DNA of 64,000 bases from Entoloma clypeatum. Its lineage: Eukaryota; Basidiomycota; Agaricomycetes; Agaricales; Entolomataceae. Position numbers and translations under genes: made by a program. The DNA lies in contig OY751493.1 of the NCBI GenBank assembly GCA_963565915.1, forward strand, positions 2,914,001 to 2,978,000, read 5' to 3'. The notes under the pieces were generated by a model that saw nothing but the letters and a program-made list of their open reading frames with translations, was not told the origin of the DNA and did not search any database. Positions 1 to 10,596 of this stretch are shown one piece after another (the first letter of the stretch is position 1; each line of letters starts with the position of its first letter).

Positions 1-1783
1 GCCGTCTTGTTCAGCAGAAGTGATTAAACCAGTTACTCTTTTCTTTGCCGCAGGTGAGATCAGCGGACCCCTGCGAGCAATTGGTCAATCCGAGGCGAGC
101 ACCATTACCGTGAGACTTACAGATCTGCGCCTCCCTCAAAGCCGCCATTAACTTTCAGTTGTTTGGCGCGATCAATGAGCTCCGGAAGCCAAGCCTGAGC
201 TTCACCGACGAGTATAGCTAACGGTATTAACCCTTAAGAAGAAGCCCGAACAGATACAGGGAAAGTACTCGCCAACAGATATTGCCATGCATCGTTGCCC
301 AGCAGCTTGACAAATTGTCAGCTATAGCAGGAAAATTTACAAGATATAATTACCTCCAAATGCGGCACCCACAATTGAATTGAGAGCAAGGTTCGTGTTC
401 GCTAGAGAGTCCAGTCAGATCAGTCGCTCTGAAAGGGAAATTCGACGAACCGTCTGGCATGAGAACGGCATGGTTCTTTGCACCCATGTTCGACTGTAGT
501 GATCATATGATTGTGGACAGTTTTCACACGGAGAAGAGAATCTTACTTGAACACGTTTACCGTTCTTGGTCCCACTGCATCTCAATGATTACTTTTACTC
601 AACCCAAGGTACGAAGTCGACTGACCGTTCGTATATGTGTTTTCCTGCACGATCTCCTCCAACAAAGCTAATGGCCTTGATTTCAGGATGATCACAGATT
701 GCATTTACGGTGGAAATTGTTCCATGGACGACATTGAGGACACCTGCAGGTAAACCTTAAGGATAAAGATCCATTAGGATGGAGATGTACGGGTGGGGAT
801 GGCTCGCCTACCAGCGCGTTGACACAACTCGGCAATCATCATTGCTGCGCCTGGGTCACGTTCGGAAGGCTTTAATACGAGGGTATTGCCTGTAACGGCA
901 GCCATGGGTATCGTCCATAATGGAATCATTCTAAAAAGTCAATTTCGACACGAGATTGATGGGATCAAGGGCATGATGTCATACGCGGGGAAATTGAAGG
1001 GAGCGATGCTTGCACAAACCCCGAGGGGAAGCTTCCGGACGTACGTGTCCATGTCGTTGCTTACTAGAAGTCGCGATTCACTTGTGAAATCTGTGTTGGT
1101 CCCGGAAGTATACGATACCTTCGAGTTTGTCGCCCATGACTGTCGAGGTGATTCCTATCGCCGTCTCAGCAACTTGGAGCCCGCGAAGGAGATCACCCTG
1201 GGCATCTGTCTATGAATCAGAAAGTGCAGAACATTCGGAAAACAAGCAATGCAGACCGGCGATAGTCTTGCCTTGCTCGAGAACGATGCTGTCCGCTATT
1301 GCATCTGCATTCTCACGTATCAACTGTTGGAGGCTGAGCGAGTGTGAGGCTGGAGAGTGGGTAAGAAAGGCGACAAGACGCACTTCATTGCAAAGCGTTG
1401 CCGAGTCAGGACGCTGGTTTTGCTCCAAGTTTTGAATGCCTCAGACGCGGCATCGACGGCTTGGTCGAATTCATGACTAGTAGTCAGGGGCACACGGGAA
1501 AGTAACGTTTGTGTCGCCTGTGGAAATAACTTTTTGAGGGCGAGAAGGGGTGGAGGAAAGAGCGGGAACAGACTGGATCAAGGACATCGGCCCAGTCCGA
1601 CGACTTGCTATCGGTGAATTCGCCGCCAATGAGATTCTTGGTGGTGCCTCCGGTTGCACTGGTACCCTTCCAGTTCGCGGAGATTTGTTCTGCCCTTTGG
1701 AGGGCGACGGGGCTGAGGGCTTTGAGAGGAGCAGAGGTGGCAAAGGAGCGAACGCGGAGAGAGAGCTGCGACACGGACATCAT
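1..1783 (-). CDS. Methylmalonate-semialdehyde dehydrogenase, mitochondrial (5' part; 3' end outside window)
   Basis: CoA-dependent aldehyde dehydrogenase of valine and pyrimidine breakdown in the mitochondrial matrix. On the minus strand, exons separated by about nine short GT-AG introns encode, in order, a presequence ([19 protein letters not shown]), 'NLIGGEF', '[20 protein letters not shown]', '[13 protein letters not shown]', '[19 protein letters not shown]', '[20 protein letters not shown]', 'GVLNVVHGT', 'FVGGDRAG' and the catalytic-cysteine segment '[11 protein letters not shown]'. It ends at '[20 protein letters not shown]' at the window edge. These are family signatures, so identity is secure. 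I chose the Met at 1783 because the presequence starts there; an in-frame Met at 1846 would only add a poorly amphipathic extension. The gene is head to head with the Myb protein gene, 83 bp between start codons, with a CACGTG box at 1811-1816. Exact exon borders at the 3' side are approximate. Confidence 0.93.
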
Positions 1784-1866
1784 GATGGTGGGAGCAGTGG
1801 TGAGGACCGACACGTGACCGTTGATGTGACGGGGAGGAGTCGTCACAGAAGATTTTGTCGTCGTTC

Positions 1867-3634
1867 ATGGCGTCGACGAGCTCAAATCCGTATCCGGACT
1901 TTGCGCCCAATGCCGCCGCCGCCCACCCGCAGCACATCCCGTCCGGTCACTGGCCACCGGGTCTCCGCCCCGGCGCGCTGCCCCATCCCCCACCGCAGAG
2001 CCAACCGATGAACGGCAACTGGTCGGCGCCCAACCCGCTGCTGCAGCAGTCCTTCCCCGCACCGATTCCCGGCTTCCCCCCCTTCAACATACCCTTCATC
2101 TCTCACCAGATGCTACAGGATGCACTTGCCATGTCCGCCCCTGTTGAGGCATCCGACGAGCCTCTCCTCGTCCAGGCCCTTATCGACAGTCGAATAAAGA
2201 AGGAGTCCTACAGGGACGCCCTGAATGCCCTGCATGGCGTAAGTCGCCGCATTCCTGTCTGCCTATTGTACGCGTCTCACCGCGATCTATCCACCCAGAA
2301 AAACGGTCACTCGGCCAATCTCTGGAAGGACTACTATCTCGACCACAAGGATCGCTTGGACTCCACAATCGCCAACCATCTCAATCCCTCCAAGCCCCTC
2401 CTCCAGACAGCCAAGAAGCCATCCCCCAGCGATTTCAAGACTGATACCTCGCCAATCCTCCCCCCACGGCCCCTTCCTAAGCGGCGAACGCCAGCAGAGA
2501 AGCTTTCGCTCGACAGGCCTTCTCCCCTCCCGGTTGCTAGCCGCCGTAGTACCATAAACAGTCTGACTGCGCCCACACCTGTGTTTAGCATGCGTCTTCC
2601 GCCCCCAAATGCCGACATTCAAGTCCCCAAACCTCCATCACGTTCTCCAACTCCACCCACCATTGTAGTTCCCCATTGCAGAGGGAATAAGTTCACCCCC
2701 CAAGACCGAGATTATTTCCTCAAATTCATCTCGTGGCGTTTGAAAGCTGACTCTACCTTGACAAGACAAGACCTCTGCATACTCTTGGCGGAAAAGGTGC
2801 GTCGCCGCGTTTGTCTCCTTCACCAAGGGCGGGAAATCTCACCATCCCCGAGGCACCCCACCATACTGCCCAATCATGGAATTCTCATTGGCAAAATAAA
2901 CACGATCTCCCAGACAAGATCCTTGCTGCCGCGCGGGGTGAGAAACACTGGGAGGATGGCGGATCAGAATCGGAGGCGGAACAAGAGGTTCGTGCAGCTC
3001 GAAGACCAACATATCGTGATCCAAGCTCCAGCGAGGAGGAAGACGACGATAGCAAGGAGGAAGCCGAAAGCGATTCAAGTGACACAGATGATAATGGACC
3101 GCCCAAAGTGTGGTCCGAAAACGAGATGGGCCCGCCAGGAAGCTCATTTACTGATGCTGACCTTTATGTTACCGCGAAGCATATTGCCTCCTTTGCTGCT
3201 TGGGATAAAGCTACCGGAAAGGAGAGATGGGGTCCCTTTGGCGAACGTGTAAGTCTCTTTTGTATAGTTCGCCTCCTCTGGACGTTCATTGTCGGTAGTT
3301 TCCTCAACGGTCCTGGAAGGCCTGGGCGGAGTACTATCGCCGAAACAGCAAACGTCAGTTGTTACCCAGGAGAAATCCTTATCGTGCCTAAATGTTCGTG
3401 CATATAACTTTAGAACTTCACAAACTTGCACGGAAAATCAAAAGTCAGAATACCGCGAAACAGCCGGCGGAATCGTCCTCGTCAATTCACCTGCAACGCG
3501 CACGTCCGACATGGGCCTTGGCCGATGGCAATGATCCTCCCCAGATCAAACGGAAGTATCAAGAGGCAGAAGGTGATGAAGAAGGCACTCCAGGCCGCCT
3601 CAAACGCGGAAAAGGAGCCATTAGTAACCCATAA
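1867..3634 (+). CDS. Rap1/TERF2IP-type double-Myb protein
   Basis: Five exons (1867-2238, 2299-2796, 2853-3248, 3299-3353, 3414-3634) join in frame to 513 codons plus stop. The N-terminal ~90 residues are Pro/Ala-rich. A first Myb-like module (about residues 216-310) reads 'FTPQDRDYFLKFISWRLK...' and ends in 'APHHTAQSWNSHW', close to the 'HPHHTxQSWRxR' end of the Rap1/TERF2IP Myb fold. An acidic, serine-rich linker follows, then a second module ending 'YPQ/FPQRSWKAWAEYYRRN' (about residues 395-440). The C-terminus is basic (RLKRGKG). Rap1 proteins bind telomeres or promoters; a telomere role here is inference from the Myb type only, since I see no BRCT or RCT domain. The start is the first ATG in frame (1867). 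Confidence 0.72.
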
Positions 3635-3872
3635 CTTCCATCCTTATTCTCCAACCCCACGATTATACGCTATTAATCCCCCAGGGAATCGAAACCCCTG
3701 CCTGCATGACTCCTTCTGAATATCGTAGCAATTGAGAGGTCCTTTGTTAATTCATTGGTAGTACCTCACTTGGCATGTAACTATTCTTGCATACCACGTG
3801 CCAACTGCGATTGATTGAAGATGCGGGCTGGTGTGATAGCGACCATCTTCGACCTTGCCACATTTCCTCACC

Positions 3873-5529
3873 ATGGATGAAGAATACGACGTACAGTGCC
3901 ATCTCTTTTGTTCAAGCTCGATGATTCACGGTTGATATCAGGTCATCGTGCTTGGAACCGGTTTAACAGAATGTATTCTCTCCGGTCTGCTGTCCGTTGA
4001 GGGCAAGAAGGTGTTGCACATGGATCGCAATGACTACTATGGCGGTGACAGCGCGAGCCTCAACCTGACCCAGGTATATTATCCAGCCCTTGATTTGAGA
4101 TCTGGCAGCTCAGCTCAGCTAGTTATATCGTAAATTCCGTCCCAACGAAACAGCGCCAGCTGTACTTGGTCGCGACCGCGATTATAATGTCGACCTCATA
4201 CCAAAGTTCATTATCGCGTCCGGGGAACTCACCAAGATCCTCGTTCATACCGATGTTACTCGCTACCTAGAGTTTAAGCAGATCGCAGGCAGCTTTGTCT
4301 ACCGCGATGGCAAGATCTCCAAAGTCCCCAGCACCGAGATAGAAGCCGTTAAAAGTCCTCTCATGGGTTTGTTTGAGAAGAGGCGAGCAAAGAAATTCTT
4401 TGAATTTTTACAAGGATGGAAGGACGAGGATCCAACCACCCACCAAGGTCTGAGTTCTCCCTAGAACATATTATATATCTGATCGTAATCTACTTTCTAG
4501 GCATCGATCTGGACAAGGATAGCATGAAGACAGTTTATGAGAAGTTCGGCCTGGAGCCCGGTACCCAAGATTTCATTGGCCATGCCATGGCTCTGTATTT
4601 GGATGACGAGTAAGTCTCACTGTTCAGTGTAGGTTACCATTACGGACGTTTCTCCTATCAGCTATATCACGAAGCCCGCACGTCCGACATATGATCGTAT
4701 CATCCTATACACCTCGTCGATGGCACGATATGGCAAGTCTCCCTACATTTACCCCCTCTATGGGCTCGGAGAACTCCCTCAGTCCTTTGCGCGTCTCAGC
4801 GCGATCTATGGCGGCACATATATGTTGGACAAACAGATCGACGAGATAGTGACTGATGCCGATGGCAAATTTGTTGGCGTTCGGAGCGGCGAAGAGATCG
4901 TCAAAGCCAAACAGGTCATTGGTGATCCTAGTTATTTTGGCGCTGGCAGCAAGTCCGAAAGTGGAAAGATCAGAGCCGTCGAGGAAGGAAAGGTAGTCAG
5001 GGCTATCTGCTTCCTCAAACATCCGATTCCTGGGACAGACGAGAGTGACAGTCTCCAAATCATTATTCCCCAGAATCAAGTCAACCGTCGGAATGGCGCG
5101 TCTCAACTGCTTCTCGCTCGAAAAAGTTACTGACTCCAGGAACATAGACATTTACATAGCCATGGTGTCAGCGACTCACAATGTTTGTGCGAAAGACGTC
5201 TACGTTGCAATTGTTAGCACGATCGTTGAGACGGACAAGCCTGAACTTGAAATTGCCCCCGGTCTCCAATTGCTGGGTCCTATTCATCAAAAGTGAGAGC
5301 ACGTCTTTTCAATCATATCTAAATTTCATTACACGCGTCTAGATTTGTTTCCATTGCGCCCATCTATACTCCAACCACTTTCGGCGAAAAGGATAACATC
5401 TTTATTACTCGATCTTACGACGCAACTTCACACTTCGAGACTGTCGTTGAAGACGTTCAAGGCGTTTGGAAGCGGGTCACGGGCTCAGACCTGGTGTTAA
5501 AAAAACGAGAGGTTGAAGTACAGGAATAA
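3873..5529 (+). CDS. GDI1: Rab GDP-dissociation inhibitor
   Basis: Cytosolic chaperone that extracts GDP-bound, prenylated Rab GTPases from membranes and recycles them. Seven exons (3873-3890, 3942-4073, 4123-4447, 4501-4609, 4662-5099, 5140-5292, 5343-5529) give 453 residues, the normal GDI length. Visible family motifs are the N-terminal dinucleotide-binding fold '[20 protein letters not shown]', 'RNDYYGG', 'KFRPNET', the Rab-binding platform '[32 protein letters not shown]', and '[19 protein letters not shown]'. The first exon is only 18 nt and intron 5 only 40 nt. The stop follows 'KKREVEVQE'. A CACGTG box lies 73 bp upstream (3795-3800). Confidence 0.96.
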
Positions 5530-5603
5530 TTCTTCGTTTACGTAACAAACGGAACGATATCTCCTGCTTTCCTCTCACAGCAGCCACATCATGTAGTCCT
5601 TCT

Positions 5604-8600
5604 CTATAAAAATGAATTTACATCAAACTCAGGTACCTTGACATCTTGTTTGGCCGACTTCATGAGGTTTCCTAGACCAACTTTCCGAGAAAGAAGGTCT
5701 CCATCGTCCCGCCTCGGCTCTTCGCCAGCCATGGTTACTCCTTCTGATGGTCTTTCAGGAGACGGTGATCTTGTGGGAGGGAGGGAAGGGACCTGCATGT
5801 CGATCATGATGGAGGACCTTCGACGACTTCCACGGTTGAACAGAGACCGGCGAGGGGTTGTTACGGTGGAGCGGCATCTCCCCTCTGAGGAGATGCCTCG
5901 AGTGACCATAGATGGCCGATCAAACGACCATGACCTGACGAGATCCAAAGCGAGCACATGACAGCCTGCGATTGTAGGTCAGAAGACACCTTAAACAAAG
6001 ATTGAAGGCGCTTGCCCATCCTGCAAAACACTCTTGCCATTTGTAGAACAAAATTGAATTCCAGCCGTCCGGAAATTTCGCTTGTGCCTTTCGCTGTCTG
6101 CAAGGTCTTCGATCTAAGCTGAGAGAACAAAAGCGCAAGGCTAGGATCGTCGTAGTGCGGTTCCCCGATCTCGGCCACCTGAATATCCAGAGCCACGGCA
6201 AGGTCTTGAAGTGGTGTCTGCGCATCTTCTGTTATAAGTCTGCTTGGAGTGAGGCGTCTTAACATACCAACAATATTCTCACGGCAAGGTCTCGACGATG
6301 AAGTAACCAGAATGCCCAACTCCCGAGCCACCGGTTTCCATCCCTAAAGGCGATATGGAGAACCGTCCCTTTCAGAATGTCAAAGAGGATAGGCCCTTCG
6401 TTGCTGTGCTCGACCATACGCGCCAAAGCAATTGCTAACTGGAAGTCACCTAATTGCTTGATACAGACGTTCACAGCATCTCTAAGCGAGTTTCCTAAGA
6501 GGAAGAAAGCAGCTGCATATTCTACGAAAGCATCAATCCCATAGCAATATCCCTTCTAACTTTGTAGGCGTACCAAAGCGTTGTTTGCTCAGTAATGCAA
6601 ATGCATTTTTCAGGGCCGCTGTACGCCATCTAGGTTCCGTGAAGTCGTTGGACAGGAATTTGAGCATGACAGCCTGTTCCTTGTGCCACGCAGCCTGCCT
6701 CCAAAGGCCTTGAACAAGCTTTACCTTTCCAAGAGCGAAGTAGTAAAGCGAGCAAACTGTTGGGTCTCGGCTATCGTCCTGCATGTATTCATTTCGCGCA
6801 ATCACCTCCATCTGGCTTCTCTTTGATATGGATTTAGGAATGTCAAACACTTCAACACAAGCCCTCGAACGTACCAACATCTCTGTAGACGTGAGCCATA
6901 TCGGGATGCCCAAAGCTCTGTTATCAGACCACAGGATCTTTCCCTTGCATGCTGTCGTTGAAGCGCTTAGCAGAAGCTCTTGACTCTCACTGTGGAATGC
7001 CCAGATCATATCACGATAGCGAAGCCTTTCCCTGCGGCCTGTCCTTCGGGGTATCGTGCCTTCTGATGAGGGACTACTCGGAGCGGAAGCGCGGTGATTG
7101 AGAATATAAAACGACCGCATCGATATCAGGTACCGTAAACCATTAGCATCAAGAGCGCGACGCTGCTCATCGATCTATAAATATAAAATAAAATAGGACC
7201 GCGTGTAGAGGAACTGAATGTACTTCAAGGGTGGTTTGAATAAGCGTGAGTAAATGTGATTGTTCGTTAGGGGTTAAATGAGGAAGAGGGAAAGCTTCCA
7301 GCGTTGAAAGTAGACGATCAACCAATGAGCGGGAGAAATGCTCATCCTCAGATCTTAAGCTGAGTCAGAAGGGTTCCGTAAATCAAAGAGAAAGAAACAT
7401 GCATACTGGCTTTGTTCTGGGCCATCAAAAAGTAGTGTATATCTTTTTCTCTGTGGAGAGATCTGTGAAGTAAGAATTCGTATCCAGAGTTATCTTTACT
7501 GGGATAATAACGACACGGACATGACTCGCGTTGTCGTCACCCCTCAGGAACTGTTCTACTGGCAACGGCCTCCATTCACACATGCTGCCTTTTGAAGCGT
7601 TGATGGAAAGAGCACGAAACAGGTTGACAATGATATCCTTGACCAGTTCAACTTTGTCTGTTGAAAGACGACGTCATTTGCGAATAAGAGGACGGTTGAA
7701 GATAGTAGAAGAGTTGCTCACCCCATAGCAGACACTGTAGCATGATCTGAGGGTGGTAGTCATCGAGCGGGCCATTCTGTCGGGCGGCATATTCAAAAAG
7801 GGTTTCCGAAGGTGGGGTTTTTGCATTTCGATACAAAGGGGAAGGCGCTCCATAAAGAAGAAGCTGGTGGCCAGCGGCAATAAGAAGCGACCCCCTCGAA
7901 AGCCAGATTGAATCCTTAATCTGATAAGGGATGAAGCTGCCGAGGTCACCGGGGAAGTCTGGAGAAAAGGAGACTTGACAGCGTACTTTCCAATGTCAAT
8001 TACCATGCATGTAGCCCAGCCAGGGTCTGCATCAAAGTAGGTTAATCGTTGTTGGCAAAGAAGTTCAACGCGATGCAGGAAGCCCACGGCGAGGATGGAT
8101 TGCATGTCCGGTGTTGAGGTCCAGTCCAGATCAAGTACAGATTCACTAGGACACCATCGATGATCAACAGACTCTAACATCCAAGTGCATGTTGGACAAA
8201 TTTACCCGTATGTGTCCCGAAACTCCAATCCGCTCGCGAACTCTGATTCTTGGGAGTCCCATATCGTCAACTCATCGCCGGCTGATCCAGCAACAACTAT
8301 GAATCATAACGTTCATCAGCGGGTGTTGAAGCAACACTCGAAATAGAGGACTTGCTCAACGCTGTCTTCTTCGAGGAGCTGCAGCTTGCCTTCTTGATGC
8401 CTGTACAGCCAGTCTTCACCGTCCCCGTACATCTCCAGCCACTCCCTAGGGTTACGCTTTCTTCAGGTACCCAGAAAGCCAGTTCTCCAACTGCGGAGAT
8501 GCTCAAAAGTACGTCGTGTTGCATCCACGAGTCGCCGAAGCCCCATGCCATAGGATCAACAGGAACGATGGCTTTTGGTTGGGGAAGTGAAATGGGGAGC

Positions 8601-10569
8601 TCGCTTCGCGAATGGATCGTAAGGCTGGGCGAAGGCGAATAAGTGGCATGGAGGTGAATAATAGAACAATCGGCGGTTACGCCGATGAGAGATTCGCATC
8701 CACCCCGAGACGGCAAGGAAAAGAGCGTACTGATATCTGGAACAGATAGCCTCTGCGGCGGCGTTGAATGTAACGTCAAAAGGCCGGTCGCAGACGCATA
8801 TGTGACGAAAGTCCGCCCTACCCAGGATAATATCACAATTCAAGGACATGTTCCTGGAGAAAAACCACGAACTTACCTTCTTGGAGGATGACAATGAGGT
8901 CGACGTGATCCCATGTATTCGATCGTATCAACCTCGAACCATGATCCACGATTCTCCAGGCCTCGCCGCTACCGCCCAGCCGTCTCACACCGACACCATT
9001 CCCTTCCGGGGTCCTCATAAGGCCTATGACTTCTTTCTCTTCGGCCGGAACTCTGTCTAGCATTCTCGCCGATGAGCGGAGACCATCAGGGCGTGCACCA
9101 AAAAACGCCAGAGGAGACAGCTCGAGAACTGAGAGAGGCGAAGTGGTTACAAGGGATATCAAATGCTGGTCAGAATTAGGAATGGTATGAAGATATGCAG
9201 GGAAATCGGAGAATGTGGAAGGCGGCAGTTGTTGCAGAATGAAGTGCTTGAGAAGCGTTGGAGGTCTACGGTCTATATTCTGTATCGAGTGTGCTATGTC
9301 GGACAGACGAAAGAAAATGAAGAAGGGGAACTGACGGCAATTGCGATGATTATGACAGAACCATCCTGTAAGATGCGAAGAAAAAGGTCCCACCCTTCGT
9401 TCTTCATTTCCCTCATTCGCCTGGTTGGTGTATCATCTTCCTTCACTGATTGCGCCAATAGATGGTCGAGTACAGCCCCCACGACCGCCCTGTCCAGCCA
9501 AAACACTGCGGAGGACATCTGCTCGGAGTACAAACCCAAAGAAGCATGAAGCTGTAGAAATTGTGGAGAATCCAGAACGGGAAGGAAGATACGTATGATA
9601 GCATCGCTGGTTGATGTGTAGAGAATGAGGTCATCGCTGTGGAATGAATTAGCAGCAGTATGTACGTAAAACGACGACAAACCGACTAGACGCCTGCGAA
9701 TGCCGCCATGTGATGTTTGTGACAGGCCGTGGATGGGGTAAAATTTGTGTCTGGCGACCAGAGGCAGTTGAGTACAGCCTAACCTGGGACTGCAGAGACA
9801 AGGTTCGAAGCGTATCGCGCAACTAGGAGTAGACGCATTGCGTACCTCCAAAACAGTGGCAAGATACATCAGAGATGGAGAAAACCGAATCAGAGTGGAT
9901 GGCATTGTACTATGAAATAAGTGAGGTCCGGCGGGGGATGATTTTCGATAATGAAGCGCGCACATTACATTCCATTTCTCGGCCCACGTTGGAAGGTCAT
10001 TTTCTAGAATCAATGTGTGAACGGAAAGGCCAAGACGAGTGCCCACAGCAAGGAGACCTAGAGATGTAAGAAAGGCAAGACGCGGAAGAAGAAGAGTTGG
10101 TTTACCAGATTTACAGTCAAGGGCAGTGACGCCGTGGTTTTCAGGAAGGGCAAGTGTTGAGTGTACCCGCCAGGTATTCTCCTGAAAGCCGGAAAGAGAC
10201 CATACCGCAATTCGAGTGTTCATGGCGGCAACTGAGATTTGATTGGGACGGGATAAACGGGACGACTAGACGACACATACGGACGAGCTCCAGGCTAGAG
10301 TCTATGGCCACGCATGTGATAGCATCTGTCGCGCGAGCTGTACTCGGATACGGCTCTGAGAATGCGAGGACGTGAAGGAGACGGAGAGAGGGGGCATCGA
10401 GAATGACGATGGCATCGGCAGAGGGATAGACCTAGGAGCAAGATGAAAACTGGACGGGGAGGCAGGAGGGAGCGAGACGAACGAGGAGGGAGCGGGCCTG
10501 GCGGGCGAGACGAAGGTGGTGGACGGCATGGGAGGGAGCGGCGGCGTATGCGTGTTTGAGATGGAGCAT
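5604..10569 (-). CDS. RAV1: RAVE complex subunit 1 (Rav1 / rabconnectin-3 type)
   Basis: Large WD-repeat protein that with Skp1 and Rav2 reassembles V1 and V0 sectors of the vacuolar H+-ATPase. Starting at 10569 (MLHLKHAYAAAPSHAVHHLR) the minus-strand exons encode beta-propeller sequence ('NTRIAVWSL', 'DELTIWDS') and the Rav1 hallmark 'HFILQQLPPSTFSDFPAYLH'. The Rav1 C-terminal domain follows (about 7120-5970), with 'LYYFALGKVKLVQGLWR', 'KEQAVMLKFLSNDFTEPRWR', 'NAFALLSKQRFEYAAAFFLL', 'DAVNVCIKQLGDFQLAIALAR' and 'GNRWLGSWAFWLLHRRDLAV'. The C-terminus is Ser/Pro-rich and ends 'KVPEFDVNSFL'. Length is about 1400 residues. The first intron (51 bp, donor GTTCGT) is in phase 0 and carries a TAG that would stop translation if retained. 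Individual exon borders in the middle are approximate. Confidence 0.9.
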
Positions 10570-10596
10570 GACGGCACTGATCAACCACCAACCACC

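Noticed and set aside
1127..2011. Several plus-strand frames over the MMSDH 5' region
   Set aside because: Antisense to well-supported MMSDH exons; no family match.
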